Shown: one piece after another, positions 11,486 to 21,370 of the stretch
Numbering within the stretch: the first letter of the stretch is position 1
How the letters are laid out: each line of letters opens with the position of its first letter
Notes under the pieces: model-generated
Databases searched by the model: none
The model's input: only the letters and a program-made list of their open reading frames with translations
Told to the model about the DNA's origin: nothing
Position numbers and translations under genes: made by a program
Assembly: GCA_958296035.1 (NCBI GenBank)
Contig: OY282431.1
Coordinates: 1,987,001-2,051,000 of the forward strand
DNA length: 64,000 nucleotides
Origin: Paracoccaceae bacterium
GTDB lineage: Bacteria > Pseudomonadota > Alphaproteobacteria > Rhodobacterales > Rhodobacteraceae
Direction of reading: 5' to 3'

Positions 11486-13487
11486 GTAGAGTCGAGGGGA
11501 GGCGCGCCCATCCGCAGGTCCGGGGAGTAGCCGTTCGCTGGCAGCTTTCGCCCTGTGCCAGTGCCTCAGTTCCGAACCGTAGATACGTTTCCTCACCCCC
11601 GCTCATCAAACCGGACGTGCAGTTTTCCCGCATCCGGCTTTCCGACGAGAACATGCTTTCGCTCCCGGCAGCATCTTCGTCTTCGGCACAAGGCGCAGCA
11701 AACCATAGTGATCCCACAACTGCTGCTCCGAAAAGCGCACATACTTCCCGGTCTGTACCTTGTGCTTGCGACACAGCCACCGTCGCAGCCGCCCGGCGGC
11801 ATGCGCATCTATCGCCCTGTAGGACGGACTGACCTGTCCAAGACGGAAATACTGCGACCAGCCGGACAACATCCGGTTCAGCCGCTCCACCATCTCTTCA
11901 GCATCCTGTCCCACATGACGCCGATGCGTCTGCGCACTGATCCGACTGCAGATGCCCTGGACGCTCGCCTTGCTCGGCCGGGTGCCAATGTAAGCCCCCC
12001 TGCCGTTGGGACGATAGTTGCGCCCAATGCGGTAGCCCAGAAACACAAATGAGTCCTCGGGACACCGCAGGCATCGCGTCTTGTGCGGATTGATCGCCAG
12101 CTTCAGCTTGACCATCAGCCGCTCCGCCGCCGCCAGCATCTCTGCCGCCGGTGCACAACCCACGATGCAGAAATCATCCGCATAGTTCACGATCTCCGCA
12201 CTATAGCGCCAGGCATGGCCCAGCGCCTGCCAACCCAGTATGAAACGGCGCATATAGATGTTACTTAGAAGTGGAGAGATCGGCGCCCCTTGCGGGGTTC
12301 CCTTCTTCTCCTTGCGAGCCCGCCTCGTGCGGCACGTGCCGCCCTCGCCGTCATCCTCTTCTACCGGCATCTCCAGCCACGCCTTGATCAGTCCAAGCAG
12401 CCGCCCGTCGCTTATGCGACGGGCCACGCTCTTCATGAGCTCGGCATGCGGTATCTCGCCGAAATAGTTGGACAAGTCGCCATCTACGATCTCTCTATGC
12501 CCCGTGTTCAACAGACGATGGACACGGTTCACCGCATCCAGCGCACTGCGCCCCGGCCTGTAAGCATACTGCTCCGCTCGCAGATCCGCCTCGAAGATCG
12601 GCTCCATTACCAACAAAGCCGAGGTCTGGACGACCCGATCACGGATGCACGGAATGCCCAAGGGCCGGAACTTTCCGGGTTGCTTCTTCGGAATCAGAAC
12701 ACGACGGACCGCACGCGGCACATAGGTCCCGTCCCGAAGCTCGCTCGACAACTCCTCAAGCCAACCTTCCACACCGATCTCCTCGATGGCTTCGAAACTC
12801 TCACCATCAACCCCCGACACACCGCCATTGCGGCGGACCCGGTTATAGGCCTCATGAAGAAAGTCCATCCGCCAGACCTTGTCGATCAAGGCGTGAAAGC
12901 GCCGCTCGGGATCCGCCGTAGCGCTCGCATGTAGAGCAGTCTGGAGTTTCCGAACCCGTTGTGACCCTGCTAGGTTTTCACCAGTGGTCATGCCTTGCCT
13001 CCTTGTCTACTCTCTCTCGAAGTCAAGCCCCTTCCCTCCACCGGCATTACCCGGCTTCTCCGGTACTACGGGCCTGTCCGCCACCCTGCCGGCCCGGCCT
13101 GCCCCTCGCGGGGCGCCGGTTTGGTCTGTGCACAACCGCCAGACAGGGCTTCCCGTGTTGCGATGTCTATCCTCTTCCACACATGCCAGCGCCATTACCC
13201 CGGCGAGTACGAACCGGTGCCCTTGTCGCTTGCTTCCCGATCCGCCATCGGCCTTCCCCTCACCACAGTAGGGTCGGCTCTTGCATCACGCTTTTTCGAG
13301 GCCTGCTCGGCGTTCACTCACGTTCCGGCCTGCGTGGTCGCTGAGCTGCCTAACGCAGCCCTTTGCCACCAGAGTGCTTCAATCTACATCGTTACCTCCG
13401 TAAACCGCCCTGGCTGCTACCAACCGAAGCGACAATTGTTGCGCGGGATTCGCACCCGCTGGATAAACGCGCCTTAACACGGCGCAC
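11486..13487 (-). mobile_element. Group II intron (2002 bp)
   Basis: The 5' end on the minus strand is GTGCGCCGTG, matching the GUGYG consensus. The 3' end is ...CTCTAC, ending in AC as group II introns do. A domain V-like hairpin GCCGGATGCGGGAAAACTGC...CCGG lies around 11615-11640 and overlaps the last codons of the intron-encoded reverse transcriptase. The intron has the same orientation as the host transposase gene, and excision restores its frame exactly. A fragment of a related intron is at 30443-30540. Confidence 0.88.
11606..12991 (-). CDS. ltrA: Group II intron reverse transcriptase/maturase
   Basis: 461-aa intron-encoded protein needed for splicing and retrohoming of its intron. RT blocks are visible in order: RRVLIPKKQPGKFRPLGIP, AYRPGRSALDAVNRV, GDLSNYFGEIPH, KKGTPQGAPISPLLSNIYM, and the catalytic IVNYADDFCI. 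A maturase-like region follows (RLNRMLSGWSQYFRLGQ and LWDHYGLLRLVPKTK). No C-terminal HNH endonuclease is present, so it is En-minus. The C-terminus (CGKTARPV) reads into domain V. The frame is intact. Confidence 0.93.
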   Translation of the reverse strand: MTTGENLAGSQRVRKLQTALHASATADPERRFHALIDKVWRMDFLHEAYNRVRRNGGVSGVDGESFEAIEEIGVEGWLEELSSELRDGTYVPRAVRRVLIPKKQPGKFRPLGIPCIRDRVVQTSALLVMEPIFEADLRAEQYAYRPGRSALDAVNRVHRLLNTGHREIVDGDLSNYFGEIPHAELMKSVARRISDGRLLGLIKAWLEMPVEEDDGEGGTCRTRRARKEKKGTPQGAPISPLLSNIYMRRFILGWQALGHAWRYSAEIVNYADDFCIVGCAPAAEMLAAAERLMVKLKLAINPHKTRCLRCPEDSFVFLGYRIGRNYRPNGRGAYIGTRPSKASVQGICSRISAQTHRRHVGQDAEEMVERLNRMLSGWSQYFRLGQVSPSYRAIDAHAAGRLRRWLCRKHKVQTGKYVRFSEQQLWDHYGLLRLVPKTKMLPGAKACSRRKAGCGKTARPV

Positions 13488-14319
13488 TGTGGAGAAAGGC
13501 ATTGTCGACGGAACGGTGCCTTGTATGCTCAAGTTCCATATCTCGCTTCAATGTGCCGAACAGGGTCTCGATGGTGAAGCGCTGGCGCAGCAGCATCTTG
13601 TCGGCAATGGGCATGAGATAATTGCGCATATTGATGCGAATACGAGTCAGCAACTGCAACCCGCGTCGCCACAGCCGGTCGAAGCGTGCCTTGGAGATAG
13701 TGCCCTTGTCACCAAGGATCTTGCCCTGGAGCCCGACCGTCAGTGCCTCCAGCGGTGCCCGGTCATCGGTATTGCCGGGTGAGAACTGCACAGCCATCAG
13801 CTGGCCCTTGCTGTTGATGACCACATGCATCTTGAAGCCGTAGAACCACCCCATTGCGGTTCGCCCACGGGCGGCAAGCCCCTTGAACACCCGATGACGC
13901 GAGCTGCGGGCGTTGTGGCAGACCGCTAGCCTGGTGCTGTCGATGATATACAGGCCGGTCTTTTCGCTGCCTTGGCACAGGTGGTGGAGCAGCAGCATGG
14001 TGGGCGGCAGCAATCTTGGCATCAGGGCTTTAAGGCGTCCATAGGCGGGGAGGTCGCCGAAGCAGTCTCTGTACTGGCCCTCTATGGCATGAAGCCAGAA
14101 GCGTTTGAAGTTGCGGTAGGGTGACAGGTGGAACAGGGTCATGATGACCATCATCTCGCCCAGTGTGAGCTTGGTCTTGCGGATGCGTTTTCGTGTGGTG
14201 GGGACAAGGCGATGTCTTTCCCATGCCTCGTAGACGCAGCCAAAATCGTAGAGACAGCAGAAGAGAGCTATGGTAGATGTGTTCATGGGAGGGATCCTCT
14301 GGATTGTTGTTGTGAACAA
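13488..14319 (-). pseudogene. IS982 transposase, 5' exon before the intron
   Basis: IS982-type DDE transposase: IIDSTRLAVCHNARSSRHRV, GLAARGRTAMGWFYGFKMH, GNTDDRAPLEALTVGLQGK, LGDKGTISKARFD and RFTIETLFGTLKRDMELEHT. The unspliced frame breaks at SVDNAFLH, where intron sequence begins at 13487, and would end after six intron-encoded codons. Functional only if the intron splices. Confidence 0.88.
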
Positions 14320-14395
14320 CCCATAGAATCAACATTTATGGGGAAAGGGAATCCCTCCTACCCGAAAATCGACCCCCCTTATCCAGAATCGGGGT

Positions 14396-14401
14396 CCTAT
14401 A
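14396..14401. repeat. IS982 target duplication CCTATA, right
   Basis: Matches 11275-11280. Confidence 0.8.
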
Positions 14402-14448
14402 TGAAGTGTATGAATTTCAGACATTTGGCAGCTAAGGAAGGACATGCC

Positions 14449-14658
14449 ATGAGCGAAGAAGACACGGAAGTAACGGCACAAGACATTTTGAGGGGAATGC
14501 TACTCAAACACGCCAGCTTCGGCGGGACTCAACATACCATTCAACACGTGATGCGGTGTGCGTTGGCCTTGGCCGCGTATGATCATTGGCAGAAAGAGGA
14601 TAATCCCTGGCTGGCAATCAAGTCCGCTGCGAATATCGTCAACGGCCGTCCAGTTTGA
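14449..14658 (+). CDS. Small orphan protein, 69 aa (right copy)
   Basis: Same protein as the 9684-9893 gene. Here the sequence upstream of TGTATGAATTTC differs because the repeat ends at 14407, so the two copies have different upstream DNA; conservation therefore begins only at the CMNFRH codons. Confidence 0.5.
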   Translation: MSEEDTEVTAQDILRGMLLKHASFGGTQHTIQHVMRCALALAAYDHWQKEDNPWLAIKSAANIVNGRPV

Positions 14659-14818
14659 CGGTTCGGCGGCGGCCGCGCCTGGCCAGCCCTGAATTGGCGC
14701 CGGTTGCCATGGTGCCGAACCACTGAAAACCGGCCATTTCAAAATAGTGTGTGCACTCGTGACTACCTGCCACGGTGTCCGGCATCGCCAATATACGGTA
14801 GGCAGGGATCCCCGTCAT
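14639..14818 (-). CDS. Small orphan protein, 59 aa (right copy)
   Basis: Mirror copy of 9524-9703 with the same AGGAGG and ATGA coupling. Confidence 0.5.
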   Translation of the reverse strand: MTGIPAYRILAMPDTVAGSHECTHYFEMAGFQWFGTMATGANSGLARRGRRRTVKLDGR

Positions 14819-15018
14819 CGGACCTCCTGATCTTTCCGATAGATCTTTCGCCAAATTCGTTCGCACAGCCGGGCTTCGTTACACCGATCCATTGCGCCCG
14901 GATCGCGACCATCTGCCAACACATCACGTGTGTCTCGAACAAAATCCCCGTTTGGCGTGTCGTGCGCTCGGCGTGCGGCCACCCAATGCCAAAATGGATC
15001 AATTTCCTGTGTCATCAT
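14815..15018 (-). CDS. Small orphan protein, 67 aa (right copy)
   Basis: Mirror copy of 9324-9527; identical protein. Confidence 0.55.
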   Translation of the reverse strand: MMTQEIDPFWHWVAARRAHDTPNGDFVRDTRDVLADGRDPGAMDRCNEARLCERIWRKIYRKDQEVR

Positions 15019-15122
15019 TAATTACTGCCCGCATGATTGCTCCGATATTGTCTCGCCTTGTGCCACCGTAAGGGCGGCGCTGGCTGTATGGTGCATACGG
15101 CCTGCCGGCGCAATCGCGTTAC

Positions 15123-15213
15123 GGCCCAAATAGGCCTATTCAATAATAGTTTGTTTCTCCGAAACTCCCGCACCGGTACGCCACAGCAGGATGATTTTCG
15201 CCGGTGCCATAAA
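15123..15213 (-). repeat. Diverged ~90-bp repeat, mirror of copy 1
   Basis: Reverse complement of 9129-9219. Confidence 0.6.
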
Positions 15214-15331
15214 GGATAGCCCACACATACCCCGCACTGGCGGGGGTAAGCACAGAGGCTACCAGCCTTGTTCTAGCATTGCCCACAACCGGCAATGAAG
15301 TCCCCTAGACGGCAATATACGTGCGCTCTGG

Positions 15332-15652
15332 ACGTCCCTGGCAGGCAGGCCATGCAAATGTGCAGTTAAAGGCTCATGCCCGCGCGCGCGCGATCGCGCG
15401 AGACTCTGTTTTCGATCACTGGAGTCCGACTCCCTCATGCCCGCGTGCGCGCGATCGCGCGTGCGCCCGCGTGTGTGCGTAATATACACATTTGCATGGT
15501 TTGTCCGCCAGCGTGTCGATTTAGATATTGGTTAACCAACACTTAAATCCTGGCAGGCAACATGTTTTTTGCCTGCCAATTGCCTGCCACTTATGGAAAT
15601 TCTGTGCTGTGAATGCCGGTGCGGTTGCAACCTGGCGGGCAACCTGGCGGAT
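15332..15652. other. Origin-like repeat region of the satellite (right copy)
   Basis: Mirror of 8690-9010 with the same iterons, palindromes and GC-rich direct repeats. Confidence 0.55.
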
Positions 15653-15655
15653 AAA

Positions 15656-16849
15656 TCAGATCAAGGTAATGCCTACACGCTGATAATCGCGCCCTTCCGG
15701 TGTGCTGATGCGCCGCTTGCGTTTACCGTCTTGAAGGCGATTGCCTAGCTGTCGGCTAAAGTGGCTAGCATTCATCGGCTTGTAACCGTTCGCTTCACAG
15801 TACCGGTTGTAGCTGGCCAGCAGCTTGCTTTGCAGTTCCATCAACTGGAAGTTGCCCTGGTCAACATTGCAGCATTCCGCAAGCCACGCCTCCATCGGAT
15901 TGCTCTCGGCCCGATACGCTTCAACGGCCGCTTGCAGACAAGTCGGTATGCTGGTTAACCTATGGCGCCAGTCCGTACCGTGCAGGCGCAATGCCAGGTG
16001 CAGCAACTGACCCGCTTCGGTCTTCAGTCGATCAAGCAATCCAAGGTCAGGTTTGTCGGGTACCTGGTTGCACTCGATAAGTGCCAGGCGCCTGTAAAGG
16101 CCGCTGGTTGAATCAATCTTCGGTCGGCTGTTGCCCTCGATCAGAACACTGCACACGGGTTGAAATGTGAAGGAATTGCCGCGCATGAAGTTAGCGCTGA
16201 TTGTCTCACCGGACACAATGCTATTGAGGTCAGTTGATTCCAGGGCACCCTTTTCCGGCAGTTCCCGGACCACTGCTAATCGATATTTGTGCAGACCGGC
16301 CAGCCACTCGCGATGCGGCGGCAATCTCGTTATGAGTTTCGTTGCGGCAATTGTCGTTCCTGCTTCCCCGACAATGTGTTGAAGCAATTTTCCGAAAGTC
16401 GATTTGCCGGTTCCAGGCGCGCCTTGCAGAAATATGAATCGCTCGGCGGCTTGCTCGCCGCTCACTGCGGACACAATGAAGGCAAGCAGGTAACTGATAA
16501 TGTGGAACCGGTCTTCTTTGCTGTAGCCAGCCAGCAACCCTTGATGCAGAAAGTCCATTGTCCGCTTAGCTGGCCCTTCAACCGGCGCGACTCCAATCCG
16601 GCTTCGTGTCGTCAACAGCAAGTCCGCCGTCTCGCCTGGCGGCGTAATTGCGCCGGTTTCGATATGCAGCACCTCGGCGCTAGGCAAGACAGCTAATGCC
16701 GAGTGTCGATCGAACAGCGCTTCGTTGGTTGCGATCGGCGGCATAACCTTGGCTTGTCCCAAAACTCCGTTGCGAAAAGCAAGACTCCGATATGTGCAAA
16801 CACATGCCTCTGAATACAAACCTGAACCAGACGCAACTACAAACCACAC
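15656..16849 (-). CDS. SF3 helicase, P4-type primase C-terminal part (right copy)
   Basis: Protein identical to the 7493-8686 product, including Walker A GAPGTGKSTF. Also truncated at its N-terminus by the adjoining ISAzo13 copy. Two identical, identically truncated copies show that the truncation came before the inverted duplication. Confidence 0.82.
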   Translation of the reverse strand: MWFVVASGSGLYSEACVCTYRSLAFRNGVLGQAKVMPPIATNEALFDRHSALAVLPSAEVLHIETGAITPPGETADLLLTTRSRIGVAPVEGPAKRTMDFLHQGLLAGYSKEDRFHIISYLLAFIVSAVSGEQAAERFIFLQGAPGTGKSTFGKLLQHIVGEAGTTIAATKLITRLPPHREWLAGLHKYRLAVVRELPEKGALESTDLNSIVSGETISANFMRGNSFTFQPVCSVLIEGNSRPKIDSTSGLYRRLALIECNQVPDKPDLGLLDRLKTEAGQLLHLALRLHGTDWRHRLTSIPTCLQAAVEAYRAESNPMEAWLAECCNVDQGNFQLMELQSKLLASYNRYCEANGYKPMNASHFSRQLGNRLQDGKRKRRISTPEGRDYQRVGITLI

Positions 16850-16861
16850 TTCAAGGATAAG

Positions 16862-18164
16862 GGCTCGTTGCGAAACAGGCGAATCATTTAATCATTGAGG
16901 GATTCCCTTTGGATGCGAAGTATGATTCACTGGCGGCATGGATACGATTGAAAACATCCGGCAGCGTTTCGAGGCTTTGGCGCCGCATCTGGATGAGAGG
17001 AGCCTCCGTTTGTTTGTTGCCTCCGAAACGCTGCCCCTTGGCCATGGCGGGGTGACACTGGTTTCGAGAGCGACAGGGTTGGCGCGTTCGACCATTTACC
17101 GCGGCGTTGCCGAGCTTGGGGAGGCATCGGCGCCATCGGGCCGGGTGCGGCGTCCCGGCGGCGGTCGCAAGCCTGCGGTCGAGGTCCAGGACGGTCTTGA
17201 GGCGGCACTTGATGCGCTTGTGGAGCCGGTTGTTCGTGGTGATCCCGAGCGGCCGCTGCGGTGGGTGTCGAAGAGCCTGCGTCATATGTCCGAGGCGCTT
17301 TCTGCGCAGGGCTTCTCGGTGTCCCATACGCTTGTGGGTCGGCTTCTGAAGCAGCAAGGATACACGCTTCAAGGGAATTTGAAGACCGGCGAGGGTACGG
17401 AGAATCCGGATCGGGATGCACAGTTCCACCACATCAACGATCAGGTGATTGCGTATGCGTTGGCCGGGCTGCCTGTGATCTCCGTGGACACCAAGAAGAA
17501 GGAGCTGGTGGGGGATTTCAAGAATGCGGGCCGCGAGTGGCGACCGCAAGGGTCCCCCGAGGAAGTCCGTGTCCATGACTTTGCGGACAAGAAGCTGGGC
17601 AAAGCGATCCCTTACGGGGTCTATGACGTGATCAACAATGTCGGCTGGGTCAATGTCGGGATCAGTGCCGATACGTCCGCCTTTGCGGTCAAGAGCATCC
17701 GGCGGTGGTGGGAGCACCTGGGCAAGGCGCGCTACCCCGAGGCCCGCAAGCTGCTCATCACCGCCGACTGCGGCGGCTCCAACGGGAGCCGGGTCCGGTT
17801 GTGGAAGGTCGAACTGCAGAAGCTCGCATGCGAGCTTGGCATCGAGATCAGCGTGTGTCACCTGCCGCCGGGGACCAGCAAATGGAACCGGATAGAGCAC
17901 AAGCTCTTTTCCTTCATCAGCCAGAACTGGCGCCGCAAACCCCTGTACAGCCTCACCACCATAATCAAACTGATCGGCGCCACCACGACCAGGACGGGGC
18001 TGAAGGTCTATTGTGACCAAGACACGAACGTGTACCCGACCGGCATCAAGATCAGCAAAGCGGAGATGGCGGCACTGAATATCCGGCGCGCCGCCTTCCA
18101 CGGCGAATGGAACTACACCTTTCTTCCAACCCCCGACACTGTTGCTGTTGTTTCGTGACAGACC
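16862..18164 (+). mobile_element. ISAzo13-family insertion sequence, right copy
   Basis: Mirror of the left copy, same imperfect terminal repeats, oriented outward toward mnmA. Confidence 0.75.
16938..18158 (+). CDS. ISAzo13-family transposase (right copy)
   Basis: 406-aa DDE transposase, one residue different from the left copy (AVKSIRRWW). Intact. Reads outward; its transcript could run through the 450-bp gap into mnmA. Confidence 0.92.
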   Translation: MDTIENIRQRFEALAPHLDERSLRLFVASETLPLGHGGVTLVSRATGLARSTIYRGVAELGEASAPSGRVRRPGGGRKPAVEVQDGLEAALDALVEPVVRGDPERPLRWVSKSLRHMSEALSAQGFSVSHTLVGRLLKQQGYTLQGNLKTGEGTENPDRDAQFHHINDQVIAYALAGLPVISVDTKKKELVGDFKNAGREWRPQGSPEEVRVHDFADKKLGKAIPYGVYDVINNVGWVNVGISADTSAFAVKSIRRWWEHLGKARYPEARKLLITADCGGSNGSRVRLWKVELQKLACELGIEISVCHLPPGTSKWNRIEHKLFSFISQNWRRKPLYSLTTIIKLIGATTTRTGLKVYCDQDTNVYPTGIKISKAEMAALNIRRAAFHGEWNYTFLPTPDTVAVVS

Positions 18165-18169
18165 CTTAG
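18165..18169. repeat. Right 5-bp target-site duplication CTTAG
   Basis: Matches 6173-6177. Confidence 0.7.
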
Positions 18170-18636
18170 CTCCCGACCTCCACATCAATCACACACGATG
18201 GCAGCACTTCCATACAGCCTCGAGTCGCAGATTGCCGAAACCCTTCCTACCAATATCGCTCCGACCCGCGGCGCGCCGAGGTGCCAGGGAGTGACCTCCA
18301 TCCAATTGTCAGCCACAAACCGGCCATGTCGATCTGCCGGGAACAGTGCAACCTTCACCTTGAGCAAAGTCACTGCACTACGCATCATCCCTTTGCCACT
18401 GCCAACAGCATTCGTCATTCAACAGTGTTGCCTTTTGTGGGCCTTGCATCAAGATCTTGAACATGAGCTCAGACATCCAATCTCGCACGAGAAGGAAGTC
18501 CTTGACCAGGTCAGGTTTCATCCGGGGCTGATGTGCCACAAATTTGTGCTATATGTATCGTCTTGAGACTCTCCATTGAATATCATGAGATTTTCCGTCT
18601 TTCGGGATGGTAAAGGCCAGCAAGTCAGTTAGAGCA
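18170..18636. promoter_or_regulatory. Displaced native ligA leader and intergenic region
   Basis: Read on the minus strand, the bases next to the right CTTAG are GTGGAGGTCGGGAG. Joined across the insertion to CTAAGGCAATG they place GGGAG eight bases before the ligA start, a normal Shine-Dalgarno spacing. This segment is therefore the original 5' leader of ligA, now 12 kb away. A 77-codon minus frame (18185-18418) ends here and might have been its upstream neighbour, but I do not recognise it. The rest may hold the mnmA promoter. Confidence 0.6.
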
Positions 18637-19821
18637 ATGAATCGCGCTAAGAATAGTCTTGGATTTCGCAAATCGCCGGCAGACACGCGTGTTGTGGTTG
18701 CCATGTCGGGAGGCGTTGATAGCAGCGTGGTTGCTGCTCACCTTCACCAGCAAGGTTACGACGTGGTCGGAATTACCTTGCAGCTCTACAACCACGCTGA
18801 GATGGTACGTCGCAAGGGGGCATGCTGCGCCGGAATCGACATTCATGATGCGCGGCGCATTGCCGAGAAATACAGTTTCCCACACTATGTTCTCGATTAC
18901 GAATCCGTGTTCAGGCAAAGCGTGATTAACGAGTTCGCTGAAAGCTATGCCGCAGGTTACACGCCAATTCCGTGTATCCGGTGCAATCAACGCGTCAAAT
19001 TTCGGGAATTGCTGGATACCGCGATCAACCTTGACGCCGATTGTCTTGCTACCGGGCACTACGTGCAACGAATCGAGGGCGCAAAAGTTGATGAATTGCA
19101 TTGTGCGGTCGACCGCTCACGGGATCAGTCATATTTCTTGTTCGCTACAACGCACCGACAATTGGCTTATCTGCGTTTTCCGCTAGGGTCGGCCAGGTCG
19201 AAAGACGATATACGGCGGCTTGCCAGCAATTACGGTCTCGCAGTAGCCAACAAACCTGACAGTCAGGACATTTGCTTCGTTCCCGATGGCCGCTATGGAG
19301 ATGTGATTGAACGACTAAAGCCCGAGGCAGCGCAACCCGGCGACATCGTCGATGTTGAGGGTAACGTGCTTGGAACTCACCGCGGCGTAATCCACTATAC
19401 CATTGGGCAAAGAAGGCGACTGGGCATCAGCGGGCTGGCGAGGCCAATGTATGTTGTGAGCATTGAGCCCGATGATCGCCGCATCGTCATTGGTCCCAAG
19501 TCAGCCCTCCACAGTCAGCGGATTCAATTGCGTGGTATCAACTGGCTGGGAGACAGCCCTTTCTCATCCAGGAAAGAGTGGAAAGTGGATGTGCGCACGC
19601 GATCGACCCGCCCACCAGTGGAAGCGGTGGTCGTGCCCAAAGGGGCCACAGCCGCGTCTGTCGTTTTTGTGCAGCCAGAACTTGCCGTTGCGCCGGGACA
19701 GGCCTGTGTGTTTTATGACCCGTGTAGCAGCCGCGTGTTAGGAGGTGGATGGATCGAACGCAAAGGTCGAACAAAGGCTACTGATCCAGTTGGAATGGAA
19801 CAGAACATTGCCAGCCATTGA
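18637..19821 (+). CDS. mnmA: tRNA-specific 2-thiouridylase MnmA
   Basis: Sulfurates U34 of Lys, Glu and Gln tRNAs using persulfide sulfur and ATP. PP-loop motif [17 protein letters not shown] at the N-terminus; [17 protein letters not shown]; catalytic cysteine in [15 protein letters not shown]; second redox cysteine in [11 protein letters not shown]; central [12 protein letters not shown]-terminal beta-barrel with GQACVFYD. Start at ATG 18637 is preferred because [19 protein letters not shown] matches the usual alphaproteobacterial N-terminus; ATG 18607 would add ten residues. Length of about 394 aa is normal. Confidence 0.95.
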   Translation: MNRAKNSLGFRKSPADTRVVVAMSGGVDSSVVAAHLHQQGYDVVGITLQLYNHAEMVRRKGACCAGIDIHDARRIAEKYSFPHYVLDYESVFRQSVINEFAESYAAGYTPIPCIRCNQRVKFRELLDTAINLDADCLATGHYVQRIEGAKVDELHCAVDRSRDQSYFLFATTHRQLAYLRFPLGSARSKDDIRRLASNYGLAVANKPDSQDICFVPDGRYGDVIERLKPEAAQPGDIVDVEGNVLGTHRGVIHYTIGQRRRLGISGLARPMYVVSIEPDDRRIVIGPKSALHSQRIQLRGINWLGDSPFSSRKEWKVDVRTRSTRPPVEAVVVPKGATAASVVFVQPELAVAPGQACVFYDPCSSRVLGGGWIERKGRTKATDPVGMEQNIASH

Positions 19822-20236
19822 CAGGCCTCCAACGTAAAGCGCGGGAGGACGGTCGAAGCAGGGAAACCCATAACGCGACGCTCTCGGAACAGCTCCCGAC
19901 CTGCCAGCATTAGAAGCCAGTGCCTGTTTCTGGTCTATGCGCCACATCAGAGGAGCAGCCACCGGATTGCACTATCCGGGCGGTCGCCGGTGACAGGCAA
20001 CAGGCAACACATGGTCTTGCAATACCAGGTCATGAATCGGTATTCGAAGCCACGCAATCGATTTGTTTCTTTCCTATACGCCATTCGGGCATAATCGAGT
20101 TACGTCGTTGGCAGATGCATGATTGGTCACACCGACAGAAAGCAAAACGAACAACCAACGGCCCTGGTAAGGTAGATTCTCTAGTAAGGGAGATTGGCGG
20201 TACTGGGACTGAAGGCAAGGATGTAAATCGGTACCC
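19822..20236. other. Intergenic region, no gene recognised
   Basis: 415 bp with only shadow frames. Presumably contains the promoter of the following HsdR_N-like gene. No tRNA seen. Confidence 0.45.
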
Positions 20237-21283
20237 ATGCGATCTGAATTGGTGCAATCCGAAAATCCTGCATCCGCCTGGGGATACAACGCGCTGGACT
20301 TCCAGGTCTTCCTGGCTTCGCTTCGCGAGAAGGTTCGCGATACCTTGGCGTGTGAAACGCCGCTGGACGAGGTGGGGACGAGAAACGACCTGGTTTTGCC
20401 ACTGCTCGAACAGCTTGGCTGGAATAACCGGCTCTTGGTCCGTTTCTGGTTCGAAACAACAAAGTCCGATGAGCCAAGACGACGAATCAGCGTGATCGAG
20501 TGCAGTGGCAACTTGATCGTCCTGTGCCGAGCTCTTGACACGCCTATCGACCATGAAGAGTGGATTTTGCAGGCTGAGACGTACAGCGACGTCCTCGAAT
20601 CAACATGGTGCCTGGTGACCAATGGTGACGGTTACAGACTGTACTGCCTTTCGGCTCCCGGTGAAATGAGCAACAAGTTGTTTTGGGAAGTCAAGCTCTC
20701 CTCAAGAGCGTCTGACCGTTACCTGGCAGACCTGTTTCGATTGCTGGGGCAAGATATGCAGACAAGCCAGCAAAGTGATGAGGTATGGAGAGCCTTGTGG
20801 CGGGAACGCTTGCTGGAAGCATCGCTGGAAGACGTTCTGTCTTCAAGGCCAGACTGGCTGGTTAAACGGCTACGTCGCGGGACTTCGTATAAAGTGACCA
20901 GCGAAGAGGTACACCGCTGGCTTGCAACTGCAAAACTGGCAGCAGGATATAGCCGTCAGTTTTTTCCAAATTTCCGGCAAAATGTCGACCCTGGCAAGCA
21001 CAAACGTTATCGACAGCCAACAGGAAGATTGCCGAGAACCGACAAGCTGTTCAACGCCGAACTGATACGAACCGGCATGGTCCTGACCATCAGAGGCCGT
21101 GACAACAGTTCAGCAACTGTTGTGGACGGCAAACTGGTTAAGTTCCAGGGAGCCGAAATGAGTTTCAATGAATGGGGGAAAGCTGTTACCGGCTGGCAGG
21201 CGATCTGCATATACGAGTATGCGGTTTGTGCCGATGGTCGCACGCTAGATCAGTTGAGGCGCTTGCTTGGACCATCCTATTGA
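20237..21283 (+). CDS. Stand-alone HsdR_N-like protein with C-terminal RAMA-like domain
   Basis: 348-aa protein. Residues about 15-150 resemble the type I restriction HsdR N-terminal nuclease fold family: ETPLDEVGTRNDLVLPLLEQ, LLVRFWFET, then HEEWILQAETYSDVL and WCLVTNGDGYRLY, which is the usual string-end of this domain. The ..IECSGNLIVLCRALD segment replaces the canonical E-x-K region, so catalytic residues may be lost. C-terminal residues about 275-345 (ELIRTGMVLTIRGRDNSSAT...FQGAEMSFNEWGKAVTGW) resemble the RAMA/restriction-associated small domain. No partner methylase adjoins. Possibly a modification-dependent (type IV-like) defence protein or a decayed one. Confidence 0.6.
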   Translation: MRSELVQSENPASAWGYNALDFQVFLASLREKVRDTLACETPLDEVGTRNDLVLPLLEQLGWNNRLLVRFWFETTKSDEPRRRISVIECSGNLIVLCRALDTPIDHEEWILQAETYSDVLESTWCLVTNGDGYRLYCLSAPGEMSNKLFWEVKLSSRASDRYLADLFRLLGQDMQTSQQSDEVWRALWRERLLEASLEDVLSSRPDWLVKRLRRGTSYKVTSEEVHRWLATAKLAAGYSRQFFPNFRQNVDPGKHKRYRQPTGRLPRTDKLFNAELIRTGMVLTIRGRDNSSATVVDGKLVKFQGAEMSFNEWGKAVTGWQAICIYEYAVCADGRTLDQLRRLLGPSY

Positions 21284-21370
21284 ATTGTGGCGACACCGTG
21301 GCTTATGCACGGGCGCCCAAACGGACAAACAGCCGATTGTTTCGGCAGGAGATATTGGAAGTGTCAATTC

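Larger units (their letters stand above)
11281..14395 (-). mobile_element. IS982-family element interrupted by a group II intron
   Basis: Ends ACCCGAATTATGGATAAG (plus, 11281) and ACCCCGATTCTGGATAAG (minus, from 14395) form imperfect terminal inverted repeats, flanked by the 6-bp duplication CCTATA. Without the 2002-bp intron the element is about 1.1 kb, the usual IS982 size. Confidence 0.85.
14407..18165 (-). repeat. Right arm of 3.76-kb inverted repeat
   Basis: Mirror of 6177-9935. The inner boundary lies 12 bp from the IS982 end. Confidence 0.9.

Noticed and set aside
12290-12934. 214-aa frame opposite the intron reverse transcriptase
   Set aside because: Antisense shadow of conserved RT blocks.
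18185-18418. 77-aa minus-strand gene upstream of the old ligA position
   Set aside because: Position would suit an operon partner, but no family is recognisable and the start is weak; left as part of the intergenic entry.
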